In this document: piece after piece, positions 43,997-53,887 of the stretch
Layout of the letters: each line of letters starts with the position of its first letter
How positions within the stretch are numbered: the first letter of the stretch is position 1
The notes under the pieces: generated by a model
Seen by the model: only the letters and a program-made list of their open reading frames with translations
What the model was told of the DNA's origin: nothing
Databases searched by the model: none
Assembly (NCBI RefSeq): GCF_030063145.1
Contig: NZ_JASISM010000003.1
Coordinates: 186,001-250,000, forward strand
DNA length: 64,000 nt
Reading direction: 5' to 3'
From: Cryobacterium sp. PH31-L1
GTDB lineage: Bacteria > Actinomycetota > Actinomycetes > Actinomycetales > Microbacteriaceae
Made by a program: the position numbers and the translations under genes

Positions 43997-46015
43997 ATGA
44001 CAGTTGAACCGACGCCCGAACGCACGTCCCCAGATATATCCCCAGCCGTGGCGGAGCGGGAGCCGGAGCACGAATACGGTGCCGATGATATTCAGGTGCT
44101 CGAAGGCCTGGAAGCCGTTCGCAAGCGACCCGGAATGTACATCGGGTCCACCGGACCGCGCGGACTGCACCACCTGGTCTACGAGATCGTCGACAACTCC
44201 GTCGATGAGGCCCTTGCCGGACACTGCGACACCATTGACATTCGCATTCTCGCCGACGGCGCGATCCGCGTCGAAGACAACGGACGCGGAATTCCGGTCG
44301 ATATTCACAAGGCAGAGGGGCGGTCGACCGTTGAGGTCGTGCTGACCGTGCTGCACGCCGGCGGCAAATTCGGCGGAGGCGGCTACTCCGTCTCGGGTGG
44401 CCTGCACGGCGTCGGAAGCTCCGTCGTCAACGCCCTGTCGAGCCGCCTCGAAGTCGAGGTTCGTCGCCAGGGGTTCATCTGGCGCCAGAGTTTCGCCAAC
44501 GGTGTTCCGAATGCTCCCCTCGAGCAGGGCGAGGCCAACGACGAAACCGGCACAACCATCACCTTCTGGCCGAGTGCGGAAACCTTCGAGACGATCGAGT
44601 TCGACTATGAAACCCTGCGCGCACGGTTTCAGCAGATGGGCTTTCTCAATAAGGGACTGCGTCTCACCCTCACCGACGAGCGTGAAGCCCACCGCACCGA
44701 TGACGGCAAAGTCGTCAGCAACACTTTCAAATACGACCAGGGTCTCGTCGACTACGTCGAGTACTTGAACCGTGCCAAGAAGGCCGACCTGGTCAACGAC
44801 GAGATCATCTCGTTTGAGTGGGAAGACCACGAGCGCAAGATGGCCCTCGAAGTGGCCATGCAGTGGACCACGGCGTACACCGAGAGCGTGCACACCTACG
44901 CGAACACCATCAATACCCACGAAGGTGGCACGCACGAAGAGGGGTTCCGCGCCGCGCTGACCACGCTCGTGAACAAGTACGCCCGTGAGAAAGGCATCCT
45001 CAAAGAAAAGGATGACAACCTCACCGGCGATGACGTGCGTGAGGGATTGACCGCGGTCGTATCGATCAAGCTCGCCGAACCGCAGTTCGAGGGCCAGACC
45101 AAGACCAAACTCGGCAACACCGAGGCGAAGTCGTTCGTGCAGAAGGTCGCCAACGACCAGCTCACCGACTGGTTCAACCGCAACCCGAACCCGGCACGCG
45201 AGATCATCCGCAAATCCCTGCAGGCCTCGAACGCCCGCATGGCAGCCCGCAAGGCCCGTGAAACCGCGCGCCGCAAGGGACTGCTCGAGGGTGGCGGTAT
45301 GCCGGGCAAACTCAAGGACTGCCAGAGCAAAGACCCGTCGATTTCTGAGATTTTCATTGTGGAGGGCGACTCGGCCGGCGGTTCGGCCGTGCAAGGCCGT
45401 AACCCCGAAACGCAGGCGATTCTGCCGCTGCGCGGCAAGATCCTCAACGTGGAGAAGGCCCGACTCGACCGGGCCCTCGGCAACAATGAGGTGCAGGCGA
45501 TGATCACCGCATTCGGCGCTGGCATCGGTGAAGAGTTCAACCCAGACAAGGTGCGGTACCACAAGATTGTTTTGATGGCCGACGCCGACGTCGACGGGCA
45601 GCACATCACCACCCTGCTGCTGACCCTGCTGTTCCGTTATATGCGCCCGTTGATCGACCTCGGCTACGTGTACCTGGCCCAGCCGCCGCTGTACCGGCTC
45701 AAGTGGAGCAACTCGCCGCACCAGTACGTGTACTCCGACATTGAGCGCGACGCACTCCTCGCGGACGGTGCCGCCGCCGGCAAGCGCATCCCGAAGGACA
45801 ACGGAATCCAGCGGTATAAGGGTCTCGGCGAGATGGACTACAAGGAGCTGTGGGAAACCACCATGGCGCCCGAATCCCGCACCCTGCTGCAGGTCACCCT
45901 GGACGACGCGGCATCCGCCGACGAAATCTTCTCCACCCTGATGGGTGAAGACGTCGAATCACGACGCAACTTCATCCAGAAAAACGCGAAGGACGTGCGT
46001 TTCCTTGACATCTGA
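43997..46015 (+). CDS. gyrB: DNA gyrase subunit B
   Basis: A 672-residue type IIA topoisomerase B subunit: GHKL ATPase ([33 protein letters not shown]), transducer domain and Toprim domain ([20 protein letters not shown]), ending [12 protein letters not shown]. Normal length without the insertions of proteobacterial GyrB. A plausible -10 TAGACT sits about 45 bases upstream at 43951. Forms an operon with gyrA. Confidence 0.97.
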   Translation: MTVEPTPERTSPDISPAVAEREPEHEYGADDIQVLEGLEAVRKRPGMYIGSTGPRGLHHLVYEIVDNSVDEALAGHCDTIDIRILADGAIRVEDNGRGIPVDIHKAEGRSTVEVVLTVLHAGGKFGGGGYSVSGGLHGVGSSVVNALSSRLEVEVRRQGFIWRQSFANGVPNAPLEQGEANDETGTTITFWPSAETFETIEFDYETLRARFQQMGFLNKGLRLTLTDEREAHRTDDGKVVSNTFKYDQGLVDYVEYLNRAKKADLVNDEIISFEWEDHERKMALEVAMQWTTAYTESVHTYANTINTHEGGTHEEGFRAALTTLVNKYAREKGILKEKDDNLTGDDVREGLTAVVSIKLAEPQFEGQTKTKLGNTEAKSFVQKVANDQLTDWFNRNPNPAREIIRKSLQASNARMAARKARETARRKGLLEGGGMPGKLKDCQSKDPSISEIFIVEGDSAGGSAVQGRNPETQAILPLRGKILNVEKARLDRALGNNEVQAMITAFGAGIGEEFNPDKVRYHKIVLMADADVDGQHITTLLLTLLFRYMRPLIDLGYVYLAQPPLYRLKWSNSPHQYVYSDIERDALLADGAAAGKRIPKDNGIQRYKGLGEMDYKELWETTMAPESRTLLQVTLDDAASADEIFSTLMGEDVESRRNFIQKNAKDVRFLDI

Positions 46016-48647
46016 CGACACCACGGGCCAGACAGACGCCGAGGAGACCGCGGCAACCGCGGCCGCCAAGGCCGCCCACCTCGTGCAGCACGGCAAGATC
46101 GACCAGGTCGATCTGCAGCTGGAAATGCAGCGTTCCTACCTCGACTACGCGATGAGCGTTATTGTCGGGCGCGCGCTGCCCGACGTGCGTGACGGAATGA
46201 AGCCGGTTCACCGCCGAGTGATCTACGCCATGTTCGACGGCGGTTACCGGCCAGACAAGGCGTTCTCGAAGTGCGCCCGCGTCGTCGGCGACGTGATGGG
46301 CCAGTTTCACCCGCATGGTGACTCCTCGATCTATGACGCGCTCGTGCGTCTCGTTCAGCCGTGGAGCCTGCGGTATCCTCTCGCCCTGGGCCAGGGAAAC
46401 TTTGGTTCCCCCGGCAATGACGGTGCTGCCGCGCCGCGATACACCGAAACGAAGATGGCCCCGCTCGCCCTCGAGATGGTGCGCGATATCGACGAAGACA
46501 CCGTCGACTTTCAGGACAACTACGACGGCCGCACGCTCGAGCCCACCGTGCTGCCGGCCCGTTTTCCGAACCTTTTGGTCAACGGCTCGGTCGGAATCGC
46601 TGTCGGTATGGCCACCAACATTCCCCCGCACAACCTGCGCGAAGTTGCTGCTGGTGCCCAGTGGTACCTCGACAACCCCGACGCCGGCCGCGAAGAACTG
46701 CTCGAAGCGCTGATTGCGCGCATCAAAGGCCCCGACTTTCCCACCGGCGCGCAGATCCTCGGCGTCAAGGGAATCCAGGATGCGTACCGCACCGGGCGCG
46801 GTTCAATCACGATGCGGGCCGTGGTGAGCATCGAAGAGATTCAGGGCCGCACCTGCCTGGTGATCACCGAGCTGCCGTACCAGGTGAACCCGGACAACCT
46901 GGCAATCAAGATCGCCGACCTGGTCAAGGATGCCAAGATCACCGGCATCGCGGACATTCGCGATGAGACAAGTGGTCGCACCGGCCAGCGCCTCGTCATC
47001 GTGCTCAAGCGCGATGCCGTTGCCAAGGTGGTGCTGAACAACCTGTACAAGCACACCCAACTGCAGGAGAACTTCGGCGCCAACATGCTCGCCATCGTTG
47101 ACGGCGTGCCGCGCACCCTCTCCCTCGACGGTTTCATCTCGGCCTGGGTTGCCCACCAGATCGAGGTCATCGTTCGCCGCACCCAGTTCCGCCTGAATAA
47201 GGCCGAAGCGGATGCTCACATCCTGCGCGGCTACCTCAAAGCGCTGGACGCACTCGATGAGGTGATCGCGCTCATCCGTCGGTCCAACACGGTCGACGAC
47301 GCCCGCGAAGGCCTCATGGCACTGCTCGACGTGGACAAGCTGCAGGCCGATGCCATTCTCACCATGCAGCTGCGCCGCCTGGCCGCCCTGGAGCGTCAGA
47401 AAATCATCGACCAGGCCGCCGAACTCGAACTGCAGATCGCCGAGTTCAAGTCGATCCTGGCCAGCCCCGAGCGCCAGCGCACGATCATCAGCGAAGAACT
47501 TGCCGAAATCACCGCGAAGTTCGGCGACGACCGCCGTACCGAGATCATGTTCGGTTTCGACGGCGACATGTCGATCGAAGATCTCATTCCCGAAGAGGAG
47601 ATGGTGGTCACCGTCACCCGCGGCGGCTACATCAAACGCACCCGCAGCGACAACTACCGCAACCAGCACCGTGGAGGCAAGGGCGTCAAGGGCGCTCAGC
47701 TGCGCGCCGACGACGTGGTCGAACACTTCTTCGTCACCACGACGCACCACTGGCTGCTGTTCTTCACCAACACCGGCCGGGTCTACCGGGCCAAGGCCTA
47801 TGAGGCCCAGGAATCGGGACGGGACGCCAAGGGCCAGCACGTCGCCAACCTGCTCGCCCTGCAGCCCGGTGAAGAAATCGCGCAGATCCTCGACATTCGC
47901 GACTACGAGGTGGCCCAGTATCTGACTCTCGCCACCCGCGACGGCCTGATCAAGAAAACCGCGCTCAGTGAGTACGATACCAACCGCACCGGCGGCATCA
48001 TTGCGATCAAGTTGCGTGAGGGCGACGAGCTCGTCTCCGCCCTGCTGGTCGAAGATGATTCCGACCTGCTGCTGGTCTCTCGCAAGGGCATGTCGATTCG
48101 CTTCACCGCCACCGACGAGGCATTGCGCCCGATGGGCCGCAGCACGTCCGGCGTGATTGGAATGCACTTCCGCGGCGAGGACACCCTGCTGGACGCATCC
48201 GTTATCAATGACGACGGCTACGTCTTCGTGGTGACCGAGGGCGGTTACGCCAAGCGCACCGCCGCTGACCAGTATCGCCTGCAGAATCGCGGGGGCCTCG
48301 GTATCAAGGTGGCCAAGCTCAACGATGACCGCGGTGACCTGGTCGGTTCGTTGATCGTGAACCCTGAGGATGAGGTCCTCGTGGTTCTTGCCAGCGGCAA
48401 GGTGGTACGCTCGTTCGTCGCCGAGGTTCCAGCTAAGGGCCGGGACACGATGGGCGTTGTGTTCGCGAAATTCGCGGATGAAGATCGAATCATTTCCATC
48501 GCGAAAAATATCGAACGTAATCTGGTCGCCACGGACGAAGAGGGCGCAGCGGATGCCGATGCCACGGCTGGTACCGTCGACACCAGTGCTGCAGACGGCA
48601 CTGTTCCGAACGCGGATTCAGGGAAAGTAGAGACACCGAATGAGTAG
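46005..48647 (+). CDS. gyrA: DNA gyrase subunit A
   Basis: An 880-residue A subunit from TTG 46005 ([20 protein letters not shown]), overlapping gyrB by 11 bases; no ATG or GTG is available before the conserved core except a GTG near [10 protein letters not shown]. The catalytic tyrosine is in AAPRYTETK, the quinolone-pocket residues are Ser and Asp in [14 protein letters not shown] (wild-type-like), and the GyrA box is QHRGGKG rather than QRRGGKG. C-terminal beta-pinwheel followed by an acidic Ala/Asp/Thr tail. Confidence 0.95.
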   Translation: MTSDDTTGQTDAEETAATAAAKAAHLVQHGKIDQVDLQLEMQRSYLDYAMSVIVGRALPDVRDGMKPVHRRVIYAMFDGGYRPDKAFSKCARVVGDVMGQFHPHGDSSIYDALVRLVQPWSLRYPLALGQGNFGSPGNDGAAAPRYTETKMAPLALEMVRDIDEDTVDFQDNYDGRTLEPTVLPARFPNLLVNGSVGIAVGMATNIPPHNLREVAAGAQWYLDNPDAGREELLEALIARIKGPDFPTGAQILGVKGIQDAYRTGRGSITMRAVVSIEEIQGRTCLVITELPYQVNPDNLAIKIADLVKDAKITGIADIRDETSGRTGQRLVIVLKRDAVAKVVLNNLYKHTQLQENFGANMLAIVDGVPRTLSLDGFISAWVAHQIEVIVRRTQFRLNKAEADAHILRGYLKALDALDEVIALIRRSNTVDDAREGLMALLDVDKLQADAILTMQLRRLAALERQKIIDQAAELELQIAEFKSILASPERQRTIISEELAEITAKFGDDRRTEIMFGFDGDMSIEDLIPEEEMVVTVTRGGYIKRTRSDNYRNQHRGGKGVKGAQLRADDVVEHFFVTTTHHWLLFFTNTGRVYRAKAYEAQESGRDAKGQHVANLLALQPGEEIAQILDIRDYEVAQYLTLATRDGLIKKTALSEYDTNRTGGIIAIKLREGDELVSALLVEDDSDLLLVSRKGMSIRFTATDEALRPMGRSTSGVIGMHFRGEDTLLDASVINDDGYVFVVTEGGYAKRTAADQYRLQNRGGLGIKVAKLNDDRGDLVGSLIVNPEDEVLVVLASGKVVRSFVAEVPAKGRDTMGVVFAKFADEDRIISIAKNIERNLVATDEEGAADADATAGTVDTSAADGTVPNADSGKVETPNE

Positions 48648-49044
48648 CGTCGCCGAAAAGCTCGCCAAGAAATCCACCCGCAAGACCGCGAGCAAGCAGG
48701 TTCGCCTCAAACTGGTCTACGTCGACTTCTGGTCGAGCGTGAAGCTGTCGTTCCTGGTAGCGGTGTGCCTGGCCATCGTCACGATCGTGGCGACCTTCCT
48801 CACCTACACCGTACTGGTGCAGACCACGGTGCTGACCAAGGTCGACGACCTGTACGCGACCGTCGCGGGAGAATCGGCCGACCTGGCCGCTATCCTCTCG
48901 ATCGGCAACGTCATGGGCTTCGCGGTCGTCGTGGCGATTCTGAACATGGTTGTGATCACCGCCCTCGGCGCCATCTACGCCGTGCTCTACAATCTGAGCG
49001 TTAAAATCACCGGCGGCCTGCTCGTCGGCTTCACGAATAACTAG
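48640..49044 (+). CDS. DUF3566 transmembrane protein
   Basis: A 134-residue protein starting [20 protein letters not shown] with a basic N-terminus and two transmembrane helices (about 35-62 and 90-118). Proteins of this family sit directly after gyrA in many actinobacteria and the role is unknown. The start overlaps the gyrA stop by eight bases. Confidence 0.9.
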   Translation: MSSVAEKLAKKSTRKTASKQVRLKLVYVDFWSSVKLSFLVAVCLAIVTIVATFLTYTVLVQTTVLTKVDDLYATVAGESADLAAILSIGNVMGFAVVVAILNMVVITALGAIYAVLYNLSVKITGGLLVGFTNN

Positions 49045-49058
49045 ATTTTCCGCGCAAT

Positions 49059-49090
49059 CGAGGGCTGTTTCTCACCGGAAACAGCCCTCG
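49059..49090 (+). terminator. terminator of the gyrB-gyrA operon
   Basis: CGAGGGCTGTTTC and GGAAACAGCCCTCG form a 13-bp stem with a short loop, 15 bases after the DUF3566 stop. No T-run follows. Confidence 0.75.
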
Positions 49091-49179
49091 CAGCCCGATT
49101 CGGGTAATTCTTCCCCCTAGAAGGGTGGCTCGATTTCAGGTTCCGGCCAGATTCCGGTAGTCTCTAATCTGCCCAAGAG

Positions 49180-49253
49180 GGGGATATAGCTCAGTTGGTT
49201 AGAGCGCTTCACTGATAATGAAGAGGTCCCAGGTTCAAATCCCGGTATCCCCA
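49180..49253 (+). tRNA. tRNA-Ile(GAT)
   Basis: Acceptor arms GGGGATA/TATCCCC, anticodon loop CTGATAA with GAT, T-arm GGTTCAAAT, discriminator A at 49253. 74 bases, no encoded CCA. Situated just downstream of gyrA as in many actinobacteria. Confidence 0.97.
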
Positions 49254-49320
49254 CGCAGCACCAGATTCACCAGTTCTCACCCGCCTCTGCCGCGCATCAA
49301 TCTGTACCGGTCGGGTAAGG

Positions 49321-49393
49321 GGGGCCATAGCTCAATTGGTAGAGCGCCTGCTTTGCAAGCAGGAGGTCCGGGGTTCGATTCCCCGTGGCTCCA
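49321..49393 (+). tRNA. tRNA-Ala(TGC)
   Basis: Acceptor arms GGGGCCA/TGGCTCC with the alanine identity pair G3-U70, anticodon TGC, T-arm GGTTCGATT, discriminator A. 73 bases, no encoded CCA. Followed by a terminator. Confidence 0.97.
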
Positions 49394-49402
49394 CAAACAG
49401 GT

Positions 49403-49436
49403 GAAGGGCCCGTCTTCGGACGGGCCCTTCTTTTTT
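49403..49436 (+). terminator. tRNA terminator
   Basis: GAAGGGCCCGTC and GACGGGCCCTTC form a 12-bp stem with a TTCG tetraloop and a T6 tail, ten bases after tRNA-Ala. Confidence 0.96.
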
Positions 49437-49560
49437 GCCCGAGCGTTTCTCTGCCTCGCACAGCTGCCGGCGGCGGGACGGGCTGGCGCCGGGCATCCGC
49501 TGGGATGTCGCGTGTGCGGCCCCCAGCAGGGGCGTGTCGACCGCTGCCGCAATTAACGCG

Positions 49561-49593
49561 GCAGGGCCCGCATCCGATGGATGCGGGCCCTGC
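49561..49593 (-). terminator. terminator of the 49615-50142 gene
   Basis: A 15-bp perfect stem (GCAGGGCCCGCATCC and its complement) with loop GAT, 22 bases beyond the stop of the minus-strand gene. No T-run; could work in both directions. Confidence 0.75.
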
Positions 49594-49614
49594 ACGAGCT
49601 CTTGAGCGTCTCGC

Positions 49615-50142
49615 CTAGTCTTCCTGCTGCGCGGCTGGTTCAACCTCGTCGTCGGCGACCCAGAGCTCGTCGTCGGCACGGAAGGTTTGCCAGACAGCGT
49701 AGGCGACGCCTACGGCGGCCACCACGGCCAAGCCGAGGGCGAAGTAGGTTCCGGCTCCGGGGCCCTTGGGTTCGACGACGACCGGCTTTTGCAGGCGGAG
49801 GCGACCCAGAGCGGCACGCACCCGCGCGTCGCGGGCGACGTCACCGACGGACATAACGGTGCCGATGGCGGTACCGATTCCGGGGAGAACATCGTTGACG
49901 ACGCGGCGGCGCACGCCATCGGCTGCTTCCTGGGTTGCGTTCACGCTCGGGCGAACGTAGTGGTCATAGCTCTCGCGTACGCGCGGAGCTACTTCTTCGC
50001 GAGCGAGAACACCGGCCTGGTGACCGGCCTGACGAGCGAGAACGTTTGCTCGCTCCAATACTTCTTGCTGGTGGCTCCATAGTTCGTCTGCGCTTTTGCG
50101 CAGCCGAGTGAGTTCCTTGCGGCGCTTGCGTGACAGGCTCAT
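49615..50142 (-). CDS. membrane-anchored protein of unknown function
   Basis: A 175-residue protein starting MSLSRKRRKELTRLRKSADE at ATG 50142 after a strong GGAGGG. The first ~50 residues are basic and helical, residues 60-110 are Ala/Val/Arg-rich helices, one transmembrane helix lies at about 135-157 (FALGLAVVAAVGVAYAVW), and the end is acidic (DDELWVADDEVEP). I do not recognise a named function. The proteins of this kind sit beside cyclophilin genes in related actinobacteria. Confidence 0.8.
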   Translation of the reverse strand: MSLSRKRRKELTRLRKSADELWSHQQEVLERANVLARQAGHQAGVLAREEVAPRVRESYDHYVRPSVNATQEAADGVRRRVVNDVLPGIGTAIGTVMSVGDVARDARVRAALGRLRLQKPVVVEPKGPGAGTYFALGLAVVAAVGVAYAVWQTFRADDELWVADDEVEPAAQQED

Positions 50143-50294
50143 CTGGACCCTCCATCGATGTCGTGTGGCGAATGTGTCTCTATCTTGCCACTGAGTGCCC
50201 ATCTTGCCACTCAATCGTGGAGTTGCCAGCGAATGCACTGGGAGCGCGTGGCGGCAATCAGATTCGGCAGAGGTAGCTGTGCAAGAATCTGTGT

Positions 50295-50834
50295 ATGTCT
50301 AAGCACACTGCTGTCGCCACCCTGAACACCACCCTCGGACCGATCAAGGTCAACCTCTTCGGCAATCACGCGCCGAAGACGGTCAAGAACTTCGTCGGCC
50401 TCGCGACCGGCGAACTCGAGTGGAAGCACCCCGCCACGGGCGTCGCCTCCACCACGCCGCTCTACGACGGCACGATCTTTCACCGCATCATCAAAGACTT
50501 CATGATTCAGGCCGGCGACCCGCTCGGCCAGGGCACCGGTGGCCCCGGCTACCAGTTCGATGACGAAATCAGCCCCGACCTCGACTTCACCCAGCCGTAC
50601 GTGCTCGCAATGGCCAACGCGGGAATCCAGGGCGGCCACGGCACGAACGGCTCTCAGTTCTTCATCACCGTCGTTCCGACCACCTGGCTGCAGGGCAAGC
50701 ACACCATCTTCGGTGCCGTTGAAGACGAAGACAGCCGCGCCATCGTGGCCAAGCTCGCCACCGTTGCTACCGACGGTCGCGACCGCCCCCTCGAAGACGT
50801 CAAGATTCTGACCGTCTCCGTCGAGAACGTCTAA
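50295..50834 (+). CDS. ppiA: peptidyl-prolyl cis-trans isomerase (cyclophilin)
   Basis: A 179-residue cytosolic cyclophilin with FHRIIKDFMIQAGDP and NGSQFFITVVPTTWL, which carry the catalytic Arg and substrate-pocket residues. No signal peptide. It speeds proline isomerisation during folding. Twenty bases upstream of the rhomboid gene. Confidence 0.94.
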   Translation: MSKHTAVATLNTTLGPIKVNLFGNHAPKTVKNFVGLATGELEWKHPATGVASTTPLYDGTIFHRIIKDFMIQAGDPLGQGTGGPGYQFDDEISPDLDFTQPYVLAMANAGIQGGHGTNGSQFFITVVPTTWLQGKHTIFGAVEDEDSRAIVAKLATVATDGRDRPLEDVKILTVSVENV

Positions 50835-50854
50835 CCAGTACCTCTGCTTAGAAA

Positions 50855-51691
50855 ATGAGTGATCTGCCGACCTCGGCGGCGAATTTTTGTTACCGCCATC
50901 CGGGGCGGCAGAGCTTCATTCTGTGCCAGCGTTGCGGCCGCACCATCTGCGCTGAGTGCCAGACCCAGGCCGCTGTCGGGGTCATCTGCCCCGAGTGTAT
51001 GAAGGAACAGCGCAAGAGCGCACCCCGCACCAAGCCGGCTGTGCTTACCCGACTCACCGGCAGCGGGCAGCCGACTGTGACATATTCCATTATTGGAATC
51101 ACCCTCGTCGTTTATCTGCTGCAGTTCGTCTTCGGCAATCAGATCACCGACGTGCTGCGCTACGCGGGGGTCTATTCACTTCCCGGCACCTTTGAACCAT
51201 GGCGCATGCTCACGACCGCGCTCGTGCATGGCGGCCTCTTTCACGTGCTGCTCAACATGTACACGCTCTGGATCTTCGGCCAGCTGCTCGAGCAACTGCT
51301 CGGCCGCGGTCGTTACCTGACCCTCTACGTGCTGAGCGCACTAGCCGGTTCACTCGGGGTGCTGTTTCTGGCGGATCCCCTCACGCCGGTGGTGGGGGCG
51401 TCCGGTGCCATCTTCGGCCTGATGGGCGCATTCCTGGTGATTCAACGTCGACTGGGCGGTAACGCGACGCAGTTGCTCGTGCTGGTCGGTATCAACCTCG
51501 TGATCGGGTTCATTCCCTCGTTCCACATCGCCTGGCAGGCCCACATTGGCGGGATGATCGGCGGTGCCGTGCTCGGCCTCATCTTCGTGCAGACCCGCCG
51601 CATCCGGCAGAAATCATTGCAGAACGGCCTGATCGCCGCGTTCGCCGCACTACTGGTGTTGCTGAGCCTCGCGCGCTTGTTCGTGGGGTAA
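50855..51691 (+). CDS. rhomboid-family intramembrane serine protease
   Basis: A 278-residue protein with an N-terminal cysteine-rich zinc-finger-like segment (CYRHPGRQ, CQRCGR, CAEC, CPEC within residues 9-48), then six transmembrane helices. The catalytic serine lies in GASGAIFGLMG and the partner histidine in IAWQAHIGG. The B-box-like finger before the rhomboid domain is common in actinobacteria. Substrates unknown. Confidence 0.92.
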   Translation: MSDLPTSAANFCYRHPGRQSFILCQRCGRTICAECQTQAAVGVICPECMKEQRKSAPRTKPAVLTRLTGSGQPTVTYSIIGITLVVYLLQFVFGNQITDVLRYAGVYSLPGTFEPWRMLTTALVHGGLFHVLLNMYTLWIFGQLLEQLLGRGRYLTLYVLSALAGSLGVLFLADPLTPVVGASGAIFGLMGAFLVIQRRLGGNATQLLVLVGINLVIGFIPSFHIAWQAHIGGMIGGAVLGLIFVQTRRIRQKSLQNGLIAAFAALLVLLSLARLFVG

Positions 51692-51717
51692 CCGGCCGAG
51701 CGCTTCACGAGGCCGAG

Positions 51718-51747
51718 TTATCCACAGGTCTATCCACATGGGGATAA
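51718..51747. promoter_or_regulatory. DnaA-box cluster between the rhomboid gene and crgA
   Basis: Three DnaA-box-like 9-mers within 30 bases: TTATCCACA (51718-51726, perfect), CTATCCACA (51730-51738, one mismatch) and TGGGGATAA (51739-51747, reverse, one mismatch). They lie in the 152-base gap between convergent genes, about 11 kb from oriC. Confidence 0.65.
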
Positions 51748-51843
51748 TTACACCGGTGTCATTACCCTTGTTATTACCTCGCGGTGACCGAGCGGTAACG
51801 GATCAGTGTTCATTGGTCGAACAGTTGGTGCAGGGACGCCTGA

Positions 51844-52089
51844 CTAACGCCAGCGCGTGGTCATCAGAAAGCCGATGAAGGCGATTCCGAAGCCGACCAG
51901 AATGTTCATGGCGCCAAGCCCCGCGATGGGAAGCTGGCTGCCGCTGACGTAGAACACGATGATCCAGGCCAGGCCAAGGAGCATGAAACCGAACATGACC
52001 GGCTTGAACCAGACGGCATTAGGCGCGTCCTCGTTCGAGCGGGCAACGTCGGTGCGGGCGGGCCGGGTGCGGGGATTCTTACGTGCCAT
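51844..52089 (-). CDS. crgA: cell division protein CrgA
   Basis: An 81-residue protein with a polar N-terminus (MARKNPRTRPARTDVARS), two transmembrane helices and the conserved ending GFLMTTRWR. In Streptomyces and mycobacteria CrgA joins the divisome and recruits cell-wall synthases. Position near the pknB operon is conserved in actinobacteria. Confidence 0.93.
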   Translation of the reverse strand: MARKNPRTRPARTDVARSNEDAPNAVWFKPVMFGFMLLGLAWIIVFYVSGSQLPIAGLGAMNILVGFGIAFIGFLMTTRWR

Positions 52090-52169
52090 CCTGCGATCCT
52101 AGCGTCTTCGCCTGTTTGAGTGGATTTGACGCGAGGTCTGGAGTGCGTTCAGGTCGGTAGACTCGTTGT

Positions 52170-52988
52170 ATGTGTCCACAGGTCGACGATCCCACCGAGA
52201 TTGTCAGCAAGCGACCGCGCCGGGTGAAATCGGGCAAAATCACCGTGCTCGGAGTGCTGGGCGAACTGCTCATCACTGCGGGCGCACTCGTGTTGCTGTT
52301 CCTGGGTTGGCAGCTGTGGTGGAATGACATGATCATGGCCAACTCGCAGTCCGATGCTGCCAGCCAGATCAGCCAGGACTGGATCCAACAGGACACGTCG
52401 ACGCCCGAACCCGTGCCAACGGTTGACCCGGCAGAACCGAGTGCAGAACCTGCACCGGTTGACTACGGAGCACCACTGGTGGCCACCGCTCCGGCCAATG
52501 CCCAGGCCTTCGCCGTGTTGTATGTGCCACGGTTCGGAGCTGATTACCACCGCACCATTGCCGAGGGCACTGGCCACGACGTTCTGAACAGCAACCGCCT
52601 GGGAATTGGGCACTACGACGGCACACAGATGCCCGGTGGGGTGGGCAATTTCGCCATCGCCGCCCACCGCAGCGCTTTCGGCGGTGGCATGCACCTGATC
52701 AACGAACTTCAGCTCGGTGACGCCATTTATGTTCAGACCGCCGACGGGTATTACACCTACCGGTATCGCGATACTGAGTACGTGGCGCCCTCTCAGGTGC
52801 AGGTGCTGGCATCCGTTCCGAATCATCCCGACGCCAGCGCGGTCGACCGGATCATCACCCTTACCAGCTGTAACCCCTTGTATTCCACCGCGGAACGCAT
52901 CATCGCCTACGGCGTGTTCGAATCGTGGCAGCCGCTCTCGACCGGCGCACCGGCGGAACTCGCCCCGATCATCGCAGCCCAGGGCTAG
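52170..52988 (+). CDS. class E sortase
   Basis: A 272-residue membrane protein: basic N-terminus, one transmembrane helix (about 28-50), a Pro/Thr/Glu-rich spacer, and a sortase domain with His in AAHRSAF, catalytic Cys in LTSCNP and Arg in TAERIIAYG. Class E sortases anchor proteins with LAXTG signals to the actinobacterial wall. The stop TAG is part of the AGGAGG ribosome site of the next gene. Confidence 0.93.
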   Translation: MCPQVDDPTEIVSKRPRRVKSGKITVLGVLGELLITAGALVLLFLGWQLWWNDMIMANSQSDAASQISQDWIQQDTSTPEPVPTVDPAEPSAEPAPVDYGAPLVATAPANAQAFAVLYVPRFGADYHRTIAEGTGHDVLNSNRLGIGHYDGTQMPGGVGNFAIAAHRSAFGGGMHLINELQLGDAIYVQTADGYYTYRYRDTEYVAPSQVQVLASVPNHPDASAVDRIITLTSCNPLYSTAERIIAYGVFESWQPLSTGAPAELAPIIAAQG

Positions 52989-52997
52989 GAGGCTCCC

Positions 52998-53159
52998 ATC
53001 TACGCAGCACTGTGGCGCATTCTTCCCGGACCAATCTGGGTGCGCATCATTCTGGTTCTGATCCTGTTGCTGGCGGTACTCGCCGTGCTGGCCACTTGGG
53101 TGTACCCCTGGATCGACGGAATTCTCAACAGGCAGGAAGCGACGGTGGGCGGTCCATGA
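52998..53159 (+). CDS. 53-residue single-helix membrane protein with ATC start
   Basis: An open frame reads MYAALWRILPGPIWVRIILV then a long Leu/Val/Ala helix and a short polar end (LNRQEATVGGP). AGGAGG (52987-52992) lies five bases before ATC 52998, the only candidate start at ideal spacing; CTG 53010 or GTG 53040 would be internal alternatives. Its TGA overlaps the ATG of the next gene (ATGA). Small one-helix proteins of this style are found after sortase E genes in Microbacteriaceae, normally with ATG. Role unknown. Confidence 0.7.
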   Translation: MYAALWRILPGPIWVRIILVLILLLAVLAVLATWVYPWIDGILNRQEATVGGP

Positions 53160-53794
53160 CCCGTATTCTCGTGATCGACAACTACGACAGTTTTGTGTAC
53201 ACCCTCAATGGGTACCTCATGGAACTCGGCGCAGAGACCGAAGTCGTGCGCAACGACTCCTTCACCAAAGCGGATGCTGCCTCCCGCATCGCCGACTACG
53301 ACGGCGTGCTGATCTCCCCGGGTCCGGGTAAGCCCTCAGACGCCGGTGTGTCCATTGCCGTGGTCGAGGCTGCACTCGTGGCCGAACTACCACTGTTTGG
53401 CGTGTGCCTTGGGCACCAGGCCATCGCCGAGGCCTTCGGAGCTACGGTGACCAACGCTGAAGAGCTCATGCACGGTAAGACCTCACTCATCACTCACGAC
53501 GGTAGCGACTTCTACGAGGGTGTGCCGCAGCCCTTCACCGCCACCCGGTACCACTCGCTCGCCGTGGTCGCGTCGACCGTTCCGAGCGAACTCCTGGTGA
53601 CGTCACGCACACAGGGCGGCGTCATTATGGGTCTGCGTCACGCATCCGCTCCCATTCTCGGTGTGCAATTTCACCCTGAGTCGGTGCTGACCGAGGGCGG
53701 CTATCGCATGCTCGGCAACTGGCTGGCCCTGACCGGCCTTGATCGTGCCCAAGAGACCGCGAAATCTCTGCACCCCCTGCTGCGCCTCACCTAG
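53157..53794 (+). CDS. glutamine amidotransferase, anthranilate/aminodeoxychorismate synthase component II
   Basis: A 212-residue class I amidotransferase with the oxyanion motif SPGPGKPSDAG, catalytic Cys in FGVCLGHQAIAE and His-Glu in FHPESVLTEGG. It supplies ammonia to TrpE or PabB; no partner gene is in the window, so TrpG and PabA cannot be separated. Conserved next to the pknB operon in actinobacteria. ATG 53157 overlaps the microprotein stop. Confidence 0.92.
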
Positions 53795-53826
53795 CCGCCA
53801 GCCCTCGCCCTGGGCCCACCTTGGGG

Positions 53827-53858
53827 AACCGGGCCCATGATCTATCGTGGGCCCGGTT
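53827..53858. terminator. bidirectional hairpin between trpG/pabA and pknB
   Basis: AACCGGGCCCA (53827-53837) pairs with TGGGCCCGGTT (53848-53858) around a ten-base loop, between convergent genes. A further GGGCCC-rich stretch follows at 53861-53875. Probably ends both transcripts. Confidence 0.75.
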
Positions 53859-53887
53859 TCCGGGCCCGGGCCCGGTGCAAGGGAGAG

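Noticed and set aside
43979..45721. 580-residue minus-strand frame opposite gyrB
   Set aside because: It is exactly opposite a fully conserved gyrB, has no ribosome site and its composition is that of a high-GC antisense shadow.
46803..48167. 454-residue minus-strand frame opposite gyrA
   Set aside because: Antisense of conserved gyrA codons, no independent support.
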